Origin: Elysia marginata
Taxonomy: Eukaryota > Mollusca > Gastropoda > Plakobranchidae
DNA: 23,828 bases
Direction of reading: 5' to 3'
Assembly (NCBI GenBank): GCA_019649035.1
Contig: BMAT01010806.1
Coordinates: 383,660 to 407,487, forward strand
Below are positions 9,406 through 20,428 of the stretch, in pieces. Numbering within the stretch: the stretch's first letter is position 1; each line of letters opens with the position of its first letter. The notes beneath the pieces are model-generated. The model ran no database searches. It was given only the letters and a program-made list of their open reading frames with translations, and was not told where the DNA came from. The translations under genes were made by a program, and so were the position numbers.

Positions 9406-9452
<47 letters not shown>
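9378..9452 (+). repeat. (GATA)n(GA)n microsatellite
   Basis: Six to seven GATA units are followed by a long GA run. Just beyond, GAGAATTACAGACAGCCAGA (9450) and GAGAATTACGGACGGCCAGA (9492) form a short direct duplication. Confidence 0.95.
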
Positions 9453-9454
<2 letters not shown>

Positions 9455-9529
9455 TACAGACAGCCAGAGAGATCGATAGAGAGAAAAAGAGAGAATTACG
9501 GACGGCCAGAGACATAGAGAAAAAAAAAG

Positions 9530-10424
9530 GAAAAATGGTTGTAGAATTTCTTGAAAAAAAACTTGAAGGAAGAAATGTAGTATTGAAGATGAAGAAGAAG
9601 AAAAAGTAACAGGAGGAAAAACAATATTGTTTGATTAGACTATGGTTTCTTCTACTTGATTTTAAAGATAAGACATCTCAGCGAAGATCCCTGGCTTTTT
9701 GCAGCAAATCTCCCATGGTTTTAAATGCTGCTAGCAAAAGCGGTTGCTTCCACAGCATATATTTTTAACTGAAATTAATATTTTTAATTAATTCAAAATT
9801 TGCAAATTGAATAATATTACGTAGTTTGCAATTCTCTCTACGCTTAACGATTTTTTTTTTCGAAACGAATATCACATTTCTGCTTGAGGTGAAAGAGGAG
9901 CCGCGAATTGTAAGCATAAAATTGATGAACTTCGTGATATGGCCTAGCCTTTACCTTTTGCGAGTATTAGTTATTACCAGAAAAGCATTCCTTTATGGAA
10001 ACTAAGTTTTAAAGATACAATTCTGTTGACAATCTTCTGAAAACTCGACGAAAAACTCAAGATTAACAGCTATGCTCATTATTATCTGTGTCAACGATAG
10101 CGTATCATCGATGTTTTCAAATTCCAGAGGTAAATGATCAATGTCTAGACTGTTCATAGTTAGGTCGGATTATATAATATGGCCGCTTCATGAACGATAT
10201 CTCGTTAATTTATGGTTGAAAATTCATGCCTTTTTTTCCTAAAAATTTTCTGCCACCATTACTTTTTAAGAGTTCAACGTTTTTTCAATGTTTTGTGACT
10301 TACTTTTAAACTACATTATATTGAAACAGTTTTAAGGTTTTGAAAATGTTTTGAAAAAAGTGCGCCTGGTTTTCATAGGGCACACAACACAAAGAATAAA
10401 TATATTAATTTTTTCTCTACGCCA
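9530..10424. other. No recognisable feature
   Basis: AT-rich non-coding sequence. No ORF, splice-site pair or repeat with support was found. Confidence 0.5.
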
Positions 10425-10530
10425 ATCGGGAATGCGATTTCAAGAGAGAATTAGAGTAGCCGTTCTTGGCTGAAAGGCAGCCAAGGCGTAAGCGCGTTTT
10501 TTCTTCTAGTTTTCATTGTTTTCTTTCCTT
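10425..10530. mobile_element. Degenerate relative of the 14933 MITE family, with a hairpin
   Basis: CGGGAATGCGATT, AATTAGAG and CGTTCTTGG occur in the same order as in the left arm at 14933, and GCCAAGGCG occurs as in its right half. At 10465-10485 CTTGGCTG and CAGCCAAG form a perfect 8-bp stem around an AAAGG loop. The outer right end is not clear, so the boundary is approximate. Confidence 0.4.
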
Positions 10531-11245
10531 CAAACTATTTAGTTTTGTCGTGATAATTTATCATTATTGACTGTTGAAATTTAAAACAATAAACCATCTT
10601 ACTTTTGTAAGTCGAACATTTCATCAGCCAAAGCAATATCTTTTGTTTTTTTTTCACTGTTTTGAAAGCCTAAATTCTCTATAATAACTACGTGTATATT
10701 TGTGGCATATCGGCTTTGTATTACGTGCTTTTAATGTTTCATACATATTTTTCTTTGCAAAACTAAAAGCTTAATGCCTACATGAGCCATTTTGTGTGAA
10801 GTGCAAGATAAAAGGGAATGTCATAAGCGACTAATTGCAGCTATTGAAGCAAACCGTTGCATGTTGGTCCTCTTTACTTAAATGAGAATGAACCCGCGCT
10901 AGTTTCATCTAAAGCTCTCTCTCTATCGTATCTGTTGGCTTTGCAGTAGCATAAAAAAAAATACTATAGCTACATTTTGGCGTTTTACGGCAAAAATCTA
11001 TTGTATGTTTGAAGGGCAAAAAAACTTAAAGTTTATTGTTAAAAAATCTTTCAGTTTCTAGATCTATAATTATATTTTGTTAAACATTTTGCACGTGGGC
11101 CTAAAAAATTAATATCTTGTTTTAATCTTAGCGAAATAGATTTTTTCAACGTTGTCCATTACGTATAAGCGATTTTTCTTCCATAGCCATGAAAGATATA
11201 ATTATTAATTTTCTTTATTGTTACGTTCACCAGCATCGTTTCAGT
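10531..11245. other. No recognisable feature
   Basis: AT-rich sequence up to the gap, with no coding signal on either strand. Confidence 0.5.
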
Positions 11246-11413
11246 NNNNNNNNNNNNNNNNNNNNNNNNNNNNNNNNNNNNNNNNNNNNNNNNNNNNNNN
11301 NNNNNNNNNNNNNNNNNNNNNNNNNNNNNNNNNNNNNNNNNNNNNNNNNNNNNNNNNNNNNNNNNNNNNNNNNNNNNNNNNNNNNNNNNNNNNNNNNNNN
11401 NNNNNNNNNNNNN
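11246..11413. other. Assembly gap (168 N)
   Basis: A run of 168 N. Open frames spanning it are artefacts. Confidence 1.
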
Positions 11414-11589
11414 AAAGACACGTAGCTTGATATATTGAGTGTCTGTTTGCAAAATGTGCAATCATAATACTAAAAATCTCTGCAATTTTCACTTGGTACG
11501 AATCAAGGTAATTGCATTTTAAATTATAAGCCTAAGTGAATTAAAAAAGAAGTATTCTGTTGTTGATGACATATTGTTTTTTAGGTCTT

Positions 11590-11660
11590 GTGTTGGACAC
11601 GACCTTTCAACCAGGAACGATAACTCTTGTTTTCCCGCTAATCTCATTCCCGATTCGTGT
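11590..11660. mobile_element. Partial copy of the 14933 MITE family
   Basis: GAACGATAACT followed by CTAATCTCATTCCCGATT matches the right-end sequence of copy A (7501-7532) and the right arm of 14933-15044. The opposite end is not clearly recognisable. Confidence 0.4.
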
Positions 11661-12880
11661 TTGGCAGCCTTGGAGGCTTTCTTTTCAACCAGAGCTCATG
11701 TTTTCTTTATTACAATGTTTCCACATGTATGTTTTATTTCGATAAATTTATTTTATTTTTTATATTGAGACGAAAAGGGAGAAAAAAACATAAGGAGTGA
11801 CTGATATCTAATCTATTTTAATGAAACAAAGCACTATATATAATGAATTGTGGCTTACCATGAATGGCTGTGATAGTTCCTTTCATGAGGCTACATAGAC
11901 TAAGTGGCTTGCTGTCATTCAACAATAAAGAGCCCCTACATATTGAGTCTAGGTACGATCAAAAATTGTTTCAAAATAAAATTTAAATGAAAACCGCCCC
12001 AAAAGGAAATAAAGACCGCCGATATACCCTGCAAATTTATAATCTGAAATTTAGGTTTAAAACTTAAGTCATAGTTTGGTTTGAATAAATGAATACAATA
12101 CAGAAACAAAATGACCAAAGATCATTACTGATAAGGCCTTTTTCTATATTCTAGCTAAAAATAAAGCATACAAGTATAATAGCTTTAAAAAGAAAGTCCA
12201 AACTTGAATAGTGTGTATTACACTTGTTTTATTTGGAATTTTTTTACAAACACAAAATCAAGTTTCCAAACTATATTAACAGTGGTTATTTTTTATAATG
12301 TTGACAAAAAAACAACATATAAAGTGTTGCATTTAGAATAAAATACCATCTCTTTTGTTTCGAACTCTGGTTCGTTGAATCTAAAAAAAGAAACGTTAAA
12401 GAAAAAAAAACATGAAACACACGAAGGGCTTAGCGGCCAAACCTTAAAAGAGATACCTTCATTTTTATATTCGAATAAAGCATGCAAGCTTTTTTTGAAG
12501 CATTGGCTACAAATATCACCCTTTGGACATCAGGACACATCTTTTAGACATTTAATATTGTCTTCGCAATCAAATCAAATTGGACTTTAAAAATAGAAGT
12601 TACTTTTCGTTCCATTTATTTCGATTTTATAATGTTTCTGGTGCAATGTTTTAGGCGTCCAGGCAAGATGCATTTTAGTTGGTTTCTGAGATACTTATGC
12701 ATTTGTTGGTTCAAGGACTGTCTGGATTATTATGAGAAAACAAGTTTTTAAAAACAAGAGCACTTAGCAGTGTCAACAATAATAAACAAATCGCCCGAAT
12801 CGAACAAAAGTCAATTGCGAAAAATCTAATTATGAACGACTAATGAAAAATAATAGAGAAAAACAAAGAGGAGAAGAATA
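11661..12880. other. No recognisable feature
   Basis: AT-rich sequence without supported coding or repeat structure. Confidence 0.5.
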
Positions 12881-12883
12881 TAG

Positions 12884-12964
12884 ATAAATAGAGAGATAGA
12901 TAGATAGAAAGAGAGCCAGAGATAGATAGATAGTTAGACAGAGAGTGAGACAGAGAGAGAGAGA
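12884..12964 (+). repeat. (GATA)/(GA) microsatellite
   Basis: Interrupted GATAGATAGATA and GAGAGA units with AGACAGAGAG interruptions. Confidence 0.85.
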
Positions 12965-13183
12965 AGGAGATGGTTGATATATTTGAGCATTAAAGAGAGA
13001 ATGGGACCAATGAAAAGAGGAGTATTAGGAAATTTAACGACTGAAATATTCAAGACACTGTGAGAAAAAGAATGCGAATGAAGAATACGACCTACTACAC
13101 CATATATTTAAATGGAAAGGGAAAGAGGAAAACTGTAAAGAGTAAAATAGGGAAGATTACTGAACTTAATGTCTTAGAGAAAA

Positions 13184-13252
13184 AAAAGAGAGAGAGAGAT
13201 AGAGAGAGAAAGAGAAGGAGAGAGAGGCAGTAGAGAGAGTAAGATAGATAGG
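13184..13252 (+). repeat. Purine-rich (GA)n tract
   Basis: GAGAGAGAGATAGAGAGAGA and related units. Hydrophobic minus-strand reading frames here are by-products of the repeat. Confidence 0.85.
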
Positions 13253-13379
13253 AAAAGAGCAAACAAGGGAGCAGATTGAGAATAAAGGGCAGAGAAAAAA
13301 AAACCGACAAAAAGAAAGATTAGAATAAGAGTTAATGAAAGAAGTCCATAAAGAAACAACAACTAGTGCGAACCATTAA

Positions 13380-14932
13380 TAAAAGGTTGGAATTTGTTGA
13401 AGACTTTATTGAATTTTTGGTTTTACTCAACTTTTAGTCTTTGGGATAGGGGTACTGAAAAGCGCCCGCAAAATTGTTTATTCTCTCACGAAGAAACAAA
13501 AGATTATTAATTTATTATGAACATTAACTTAATGTCAAGAAGCAAACATTGAGGTTAGATATATCTTCATAATTATACTGAAGCATATTTGGAGATTAAA
13601 TAAGAACGGTAGTAACCAAGTTGTTATTTACAATCAACAGCTACAGAAACTCAGAGCTGTTGTATAATACACAAAGTCAAGGAAAAAACTGTATTAAATC
13701 TTAGCTCCTCGTTGTGAGTCTTTCAACTTTTTTTGCTTGAACTTTACTCAAATCGAGTATTTATGCTGCCAAAGACAATTTGGACAGATAAGTGATATCA
13801 AATCTATACATCGAACTAGTAATCAGTTATCACTGGCAGGTTAACAACTATATCTGCAAAACATTTATGTTCCATCTCTTAACTTTTTTTTTGCCCGGGT
13901 GGTTTAAGTTATTCCAAAAAGGTTGGATAATAAGTATTTTTTCGATCGACTACAATGTCTCAGATAACCCCATTTTATTCAGTTGTAACGAGATTAAAAA
14001 TAGTTATTTGTAATGGTGAAAATCACATGTCCCTGGTAATGGCACATGGAAAAGTTATGTTATCGTATCTTAGCTTTAAGTATTCCTTAATTACAAAAAA
14101 ATATGATTGCCCCCTCCCCCTCATTCCTCGAGGAAAATTAAGCAAAGTTTTGAAGATTCATTCTGACGAAGAAAAACCGTTTAAAAGTCACAAAGTCATG
14201 GGGTTTTTAATTTTGAAAAAAATTACCTGGCGAATTTTTTTTTTATAATTGACCCCTAGGTACGTACTAATTGTGTATTGATGGTACTCGTGAGCTCCAG
14301 CTTTTATAGTTAATTTATGAGTACAGTCAAGAAACGGAAAGTTCACTTCCGATTTTTCTTCGAAAACGGATTGACTTAAAGTCGTTGGTTTTCCCTTTAA
14401 GTGGGTACGTACCCTTAGAGGGTTATTTAGTATACACATATTTTAAGCTTAAACATGATTACCTAACTCGATCCTGTGACACTTTTATCAAATGCAGACT
14501 ATGAAAGACTTCATGATTCTTTTGACCGTAGAATAAAGTACACAGAAAAGTATCCCCTCTACCATCGATAAAATGTAATGAGGGGCTAAAAAACCCTTTG
14601 AATTCACTGAAGAAACCGACCGGAAGGAATTCGTAACTTTCACTTTATTTGCACGATTTTGTCGCAATGAACGAGATAAGTCCATCTTTAGGCCACCTTT
14701 TTAACAGGCATGTCAGAAACGTTAACAAACTTGTCCACGGTAGTTTTAACTATATATCTCATTTGCCGTAATGGGCTTGTCCATATAATGAATATAGTAT
14801 AATAGGAATTGTGACATCTATTCATTGTGGAGTTTGTAATCGTAAGGAAACACCAAGAAACGCTCAATAGAAGAATGGGCGATAAATTTTTGTTGAGCTT
14901 AATCCTTAGTTTAACTTAAAGAAGGGCAGAAG
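13380..14932. other. No recognisable gene
   Basis: AT-rich sequence. The only notable structure is a perfect 12-bp palindrome, GGGTACGTACCC, at 14403-14414. Open frames of 65-97 codons occur on both strands but show no domain, signal peptide or repeat similarity that I recognise. Confidence 0.5.
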
Positions 14933-15044
14933 TGTTGGGAATGATTATAGAGTACAAAATTATCGTTCTTGACCGCAAGCAATGGACTCAAAAAAAGAGG
15001 ATGTTGCCAAGGCGAACGATAATTTGATTATTTCATTCCCAACA
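14933..15044. mobile_element. MITE-like inverted-repeat element, copy B, 112 bp
   Basis: The ends are a perfect 12-bp inverted repeat (TGTTGGGAATGA / TCATTCCCAACA). After a few mismatches a second 12-bp match follows (AAATTATCGTTC / GAACGATAATTT), giving arms of about 38 bp. It shares an extended alignment with the reverse complement of 7426-7535. No clear target-site duplication is seen and no protein is encoded. Confidence 0.75.
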
Positions 15045-15410
15045 ATGGCAGTGTATAACGCTACCATATTATACACAATTTTATGTTATGCCTAATTAAT
15101 TTTTAAAAATTCTGTTGAATATGCAATTACTTAAAAGAACTGTGGCATGAGTGGAGACTGCGACAATTGTTAACTTTTTCATCTCTTTATTTGCGCTTTA
15201 AATTCCATACTACTTGAAGTACACAAAAACCATCGATGTTAAATTTGGTAGTTTACAATATTAGACAATAAGTAGCTAGTTTTTTTCAAAATAAAACATA
15301 GAAGGCACCAGGTCTTATTAATGTATATCTTCACGTATAAAGGGCATTGGTTTAACGCTAGCGTAATGAAGCTTTGATGAACATTAGCAAAGCATTCTTA
15401 TTATGAAAGT

Positions 15411-15420
15411 CCCCCCCCCC
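15411..15420 (+). repeat. C10 homopolymer
   Basis: Ten consecutive C residues. The surrounding 15045-15938 is otherwise AT-rich. It contains a minus-strand AATAAA at 15186-15191, about 750 bp past the stop codon of the repeat-protein gene. Confidence 0.9.
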
Positions 15421-15938
15421 AACCGTCTAAAACACAACCACAAGAACGTAACCACAACATGAACATAAACCATAATAAAATATATGGTCAATAAACTTTG
15501 TGGTCGGAAATAAGCACAAAATGGAGTTTAAAGTCCATGAAAAATCTATGGAAGTTACTATCACTATTACAAGATGGTCATCGTATCAAGCGAAACACCA
15601 CCCTCCGAAAACATAATCCAAAACAAAGCTTAAGCACAAAAATTTAACTGCTCATATTATCTTAGTCTTCCCAGGGAATCAAAGGCTCGTTACAGTAGCT
15701 TATATATTGATTTTGAAAAGCTTCAACTCCGCGATAGAAAAAAACCTATCTGAAGAAAACAATGACGATTCTATCGAAAAAATTGCAAAGTTTAACTTTA
15801 AGGCATTTGCGGTGTAAATACCGCCTATGTTATGAACTTGTTGAGGGGTGTCAGATAAACTGCTAACTCATTCAGCTTACCCCTTCATTGTCGTAGTTTA
15901 GACAACGCAATGTTGATTAATATAGAGTCTAATTATAT

Positions 15939-16904
15939 TCAATTTAACATAGACGTTTGTCCTCCGTTACCCCCAACAACACTTTGACCTGCGCCCGAGA
16001 TCTGATGAGATACAAGATGATTTTGGGATGCGCTTGGCGAGCCCAGGCCTGTTGATAAACTCTGTGATGAGGAGCCCATTTGCCCACTATCCAGCAAGAA
16101 CTGATTTGATATTTCACTGCCTGATACAAACTGCCCTGCTTTTACTTCCTCCTGAGAATATTGACCTGCCCCTCCCAAACCTTGAGAAAACTGACCTGTT
16201 CCTCCCGAACCTTGAGAAAATTGACCTGTCCCTCCCAAATTTTGAGAAAATTGACCTGTTCCTTCGACCGTCTGAGAAAATTGACCTGCATTTCCTAAAC
16301 CTTGGGAAAATTGGTTTGATCCCTCCACTATTTGGGAAAACTGGCCATTTCCTTGAGACATTAACCCACTTCCAACTTCTGAGTTAAACTGTCCTAGGCT
16401 TTCTCCTCCCTTTGAAATTTGTTCACCACCACCCAAGGAAAACTGCCCGATACCATCTCCGCCTGCGGAAAATGTTGAAGCTCCGCTGCTTTTCTCAGTT
16501 ACCAGGTTCTGATCCTGAGAAACCAGTCCTAGACCATTTCCTGTGACCGATAACTGTCCCTGTCCGATGTTTCCCTCACGTGTGATAAACTGCCCTGAAA
16601 CAAATTGTCCTCCGGTGCCGCCGTTCCCTCCTGTAGAAAACTGTCCGAAACTAGTTCCCCCACTTGAAAGCATTTGCTCCTGGTCTGTTCCTGTTCCAGT
16701 GAGTTGTCCCCCCGTGCCAGTGTCGCCTGCTACGGAGAACTGTCCCAGGCTGACTCCATTTGCAGTGTCTCTGAAGTTGGCTTGCTGGCCCAAGCTAGAA
16801 CCGGAAGAGGATGTGTACTGTCCAGCAGGCGGTGCGGCTCTTGTAGGGGCTGGTGGTGCATTTGATAGAGCTCCTCTTGCCTGGTACTGAGTCCTCGTGT
16901 CACC
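15939..16904 (-). CDS. Terminal exon of a G/Q/S-rich repeat protein
   Basis: The exon begins after a textbook acceptor: branch-point-like TGACTAAC, a pyrimidine tract, then tattctcag|GGTGAC. It encodes 321 residues before TGA at 15939-15941. A Pro/Ala-rich start (ALSNAPPAPTRAAPPAGQY) is followed by a Gly/Gln/Ser/Thr-rich body with scattered GQF and GQFS motifs. Then come seven tandem 10-residue repeats of type GQFSQ-x3-4-G, and a Ser-rich tail ending QTSMLN. I see no cysteine and few charged residues. It joins the 20716-20813 exon in phase 0. Such composition is typical of secreted structural, silk-, shell-matrix- or adhesive-type proteins, or of prion-like low-complexity domains (GQYSQ recalls FUS-like motifs). 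I do not recognise a specific family. Local GC is well above its surroundings, supporting coding. Confidence 0.75.
   Translation of the reverse strand, partial: GDTRTQYQARGALSNAPPAPTRAAPPAGQYTSSSGSSLGQQANFRDTANGVSLGQFSVAGDTGTGGQLTGTGTDQEQMLSSGGTSFGQFSTGGNGGTGGQFVSGQFITREGNIGQGQLSVTGNGLGLVSQDQNLVTEKSSGASTFSAGGDGIGQFSLGGGEQISKGGESLGQFNSEVGSGLMSQGNGQFSQIVEGSNQFSQGLGNAGQFSQTVEGTGQFSQNLGGTGQFSQGSGGTGQFSQGLGGAGQYSQEEVKAGQFVSGSEISNQFLLDSGQMGSSSQSLSTGLGSPSASQNHLVSHQISGAGQSVVGGNGGQTSMLN
16137..16346 (-). repeat. Seven 30-bp in-frame tandem repeats (GQFSQ units)
   Basis: The block is exactly 210 bp, or seven units of 30 bp with no indels. Units read GQFSQIVEGS, NQFSQGLGNA, GQFSQTVEGT, GQFSQNLGGT, GQFSQGSGGT, GQFSQGLGGA and GQYSQEEVKA. 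The conserved core is (G/N)Q(F/Y)SQ. The second half alternates between VEG and GLG/GG types, suggesting higher-order duplication. Confidence 0.95.
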
Positions 16905-16984
16905 CTGAGAATATCGGAAACAAAATTAAAGTTAGTCACGTACTTGGTGCGAGTGTCAGGGATCAAGGGGTAGGGGCTTTTTGG

Positions 16985-17165
16985 CACACAACATACTGAA
17001 GAAGCTTGACATTGCTTTCCTCGTCGCGCTTACTTTCACCGAGTCTAAAAAGAGTTTGCCACCAATTAAGATGAGGGTTGCACAGGGGAGCAAATAAAAA
17101 CTTGCCCGGATCTGGGGTCGAACCCACGACCTCTCGATAGAGATTAAATGCACTAAAAAGTCATA
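16985..17165 (-). mobile_element. tRNA-derived SINE (B box present)
   Basis: On the minus strand, GAGAGGTCGTGGGTTCGACC and the following CCC form a T-arm-like segment with a good RNA polymerase III B box (GGGTTCGACCCC, + strand 17114-17125). The sequence upstream is only loosely A-box-like and does not fold as an intact tRNA, so this is a SINE head rather than a tRNA gene. Boundaries are approximate. It ends about 80 bp before the terminal-exon acceptor. Confidence 0.55.
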
Positions 17166-19250
17166 TCGAGTGTAGGGGTCATTGTTTTTATACTATGCTG
17201 TACATTTATTGAGATTCTATTTCAAGGCAATTTCATGTTGAAAGTTGCCTCCCACACCAGCTACCAAACCTCTGTTTTATGCTCTTTGACTAGCTTCAAT
17301 TTTTAAAAATTTTCCTCTATTCTTTTCTGCAATATCACGTCTCTAGGTCTTCCCTAATCCTCCCACCCTCTATTGCGCCATACATGCGTAGTTTCTCAAA
17401 TGTATTGCGCCGTTTGACGTGACTTTTGTGTTTCATCTTTCATTTTTTTATCTGGTTAAGCTTTTTTTCCTTTTTCAATGTTGAGGTGTTTGTTATTTTA
17501 TTGTTCCTTTTTTAACTGTCCATTGTACTCTAAGAATGTTCAGTAGCATGTTATTTCAAAAACCTGTATTCTCTGTTGGTATGTTTTTATGGAGTCCGCG
17601 TCTCGCAACCGCAAGAGGCAAACGGAAATATACATGATATTGAAATCAGAAGGCAGTATTTATTAAGTAATTAGATTGGGAGCCAAAGGGTTAAAGGTAA
17701 ATGGTTTAAATGAGTAATGCAAGTCAGAAGTACAATTTTACAAGCGGTACGATTGTGCACATTTAAACAGGTTTCGCACTTTTTCGTTTCTAAAAAATAG
17801 ATCTGCAGCAAATCTTATTGTAATGGAAGGAGAGGTGAACTTTCAGACAGAAAAGGCTTTTTTTTGTGAGGGCTTAAAAATTGGGAAAATTGGCCTATCT
17901 ATTTTAAATCACATTACAGAGTTTAAGCAGCAACGCGTGAGTATGACGCGAACGTCTGTGGGTCTATTTTTAGAAACTTGTTTCATTATTTTTATAGTTT
18001 CCTCAATATGCTTTCCCGATTTTCACATACGCGTAGTGCGACACGGTGCGTGTGCTAAAGGTCTCTATTAATGTGATGTAAGAGGGCATTTAGAATGGTC
18101 TATGATCTCTGCAAATAATTTTGCTTATTTATTCCATGTGAAAATCGTAGTGCCTATCCAAGTTTTTTTCTCCATTTTAAATCTATTTTTGGTTTCACTT
18201 GAACTACAAAATGCGTTTATGACATGACGCGTTCGCTGGTGCTGATTAAATTTTTTTATACGATGAAAGATTATAGTACGAAACGCAAATCCGAAGAATG
18301 GTAGATTTTTCAGGCTTTGCGCGTCATCGCTAATGTAAAATTTTCAGCTCATGCAGTTGGGAAAACAAAAGACTTCTTAATTTGATAAAAATGTTCACTA
18401 ATGTTCGTGTTCAAGATTTCGAATGAAGGCTCTAGGCTTGCTGACAATGATAAACTTAAATGTAGATCTAGACCTAGGTTTTTTAAAATCTAGATATAGG
18501 TCTAGGATTAATAGGGTCATTTGTGCTCGAAAATCCTGCTCAATCTGTCAAAGTTTACGCATCAACATGTCCAGCTCCTTGAGTAGCCAAAAACGTTATC
18601 TACAAAGAGATCCTCCAACAGTAATTAAAGGTAGAACTATTAGCCGTGTGAACTACTTGACCTCTTACTTACAACGACAGTATACACGCTTTAAATAAAA
18701 TCCGAAATTGCAACGAATGTGATCAAAGCTCTTTGATCGTTATGAGTTTTTACCATCGCTTTTAGTTATAAATAAAATAACTCTTTTGATGGTTTTGTTA
18801 TTTTCATTTTAAAATCCTGTGACTTTATTGATGTTCATCGCGACGAAATGTTTAAACCAATGTTATAAAAAATCGAGACATCTGAATTACTGATTATGTT
18901 TTGTGGATTTTTTTAAATTTCGCGTCTTCTTTTCGCTTGGGATATATCAGTTCTATTCTTCATACTAGCTGAAGAGCCCGTTCTACGAACCGGTCAGTGG
19001 ACCGTGCCATTAACAGTCGCATTAGTATCATATGATATAGAAAAACAAAAATCCGATATTCAACTAAACGTTTTGTTTTGAGAGCAAGAAGTAAATTGAA
19101 GTGCAAAGTTTTTTTTTACTGATTGAGAATTTGAGACTTCTCAAAGTTAAAAAATTAAATTAAGTGAAAAGCTTCCCCTTCATCTAGCATGCTTGGTCAG
19201 TGGAAGGTCTTTTGCCTGTTTGGACAGATTTGTTTTTCTTTCTCTGTAAA

Positions 19251-19600
19251 TACACTTCATTGTAGCTATTCTTCAGTATGGACACTATATTTGGTGCCCT
19301 CTGTTTAAGACACAATCTGTATGTATTGAAAATGTTCAGAGAAGAGCACTCTAACGTACTACACAAATTTCGAAAATGTCGTATGAAGATAGCTTGAAAA
19401 ATCTTCAATTGCCGAATCTCAAGAATAGAAATATGCGAGGTGATCTAATTCAGCTGTACAAAACTATTAACTAACTTTGTGTTTGAAAGCCATCAGTTTT
19501 TTGTATTCTAACGTTACATTTACTGAAAGAGATCACTTCAAATTTTTAAGAGTAGGTGAAAAAACTAACATCACACATCCTTTGTTTATCAAGAGAGCTT
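19251..19600 (+). pseudogene. Decayed CR1/jockey-like LINE reverse transcriptase fragment
   Basis: The frame starting at 19253 reads ILQYGHYIWCPLFKTQS, ENVQRRAL, a TAA stop, then SKMSYEDSLKNLQLPNLKNR and NMRGDLIQLYKTIN. This matches the conserved C-terminal RT/thumb region of CR1/L2/jockey-type LINEs (patterns LEYGxxxW, QRRAT, YExRLxxLxLxxLxxRRxRGDLIxxYK). A frameshift near 19262 links a YTSL segment upstream, and degraded similarity continues to about 19600. It is on the strand opposite to the surrounding gene and cannot encode a functional protein. Confidence 0.75.
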
Positions 19601-19949
19601 AAAAATTGAAAAACCTGCAATATGAGACTAAGAATGCGTCATCTTCAAATTAAAAAAAAAACAAAACATGTGAATTGATATATCTTAAATATGATTTAGA
19701 TTATTTTTTGTCTCTATGATATTTTCTGAGCGTTTGAAGGATAATCCTTCCGACCTTTGTAGTGATATGACATGATTTATGCCGTTTATTAAGCTTTATT
19801 AAGAATATTATTTGCCTTACCAACTTCTAATCATCAATAGCTTTTCACTTTAGGTTGAAGTATAAAATAAAGGACTATATTTACTGAAGAAATATAAATT
19901 ATTTTGATTAAAAAAACGCTGTTTTGTTTTATATCTGTTACACGAGTCG

Positions 19950-19953
<4 letters not shown>

Positions 19954-19998
<45 letters not shown>
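19954..19998 (+). repeat. (TTA)n microsatellite
   Basis: About 14 uninterrupted TTA units. It begins the large trinucleotide block in the intron. Confidence 0.95.
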
Positions 19999-19999
<1 letters not shown>

Positions 20000-20043
20000 A
20001 TAATAATTATCATCTTTACTATCATTATAATTATCATTATTAT

Positions 20044-20372
20044 TAGTAGTAGTAGTAGCAGCATTATAAGTTAGTATTACTAGTGGTAGTAGTAAAAGGC
20101 AGTAAAAGTAGCAGTAGTAGTGGAACAGCAGATGCAACAGTAGTAGTTGTTGCCATGGTAGTAGTAGTAATAGTAGTATGAGTAGTAGAAGTAGTAGTAG
20201 TAGTCATAGTAGTACTGTTTAGTAGTAGTAGTGGTATTAATAGTAAAAGTATTAGTAGAAGTTGTAGTAGTAGTAATAATAGTGGTAGTTGCTAATAATA
20301 GTTGTGGTAGTACTTAGTAGTTGTAGAGGTGGTAGCTAAAAGTAGTAATAGCGATGGTAGTAGTAGTAGTAT

Positions 20373-20428
<56 letters not shown>

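Noticed and set aside
11159..11492. ORFs of 64-100 codons around 11.2-11.5 kb
   Set aside because: They consist mostly of the N gap.
13095..13362. Hydrophobic Leu/Ser/Phe-rich minus-strand ORFs resembling membrane proteins
   Set aside because: They derive from the GA/AAG-rich tract read on the opposite strand. No start context or splice sites support them.
16028..16890. Plus-strand ORFs opposite the G/Q/S-rich exon (119, 115 and 63 codons), including a Cys/Pro-rich frame
   Set aside because: They are antisense shadows of the 30-bp repeats and GC-rich coding strand. The minus frame has splice sites, a phased upstream exon and a coherent composition.
17101..17165. tRNA gene
   Set aside because: Only the T-arm and B box are convincing. 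No intact acceptor stem, D-arm or anticodon stem, so it is a SINE head.
17823..18071. 82-codon plus-strand ORF with one hydrophobic segment
   Set aside because: No recognised domain or splice support, and it lies antisense in an intron.
18017..18147. 12-bp inverted pair (CGATTTTCACAT / ATGTGAAAATCG) as a MITE
   Set aside because: The match does not extend beyond 12 bp and there is no target duplication. Likely chance in AT-rich DNA.
19834..20137. Poly-Ile and poly-Asn ORFs
   Set aside because: By-products of the (TTA)n tract.
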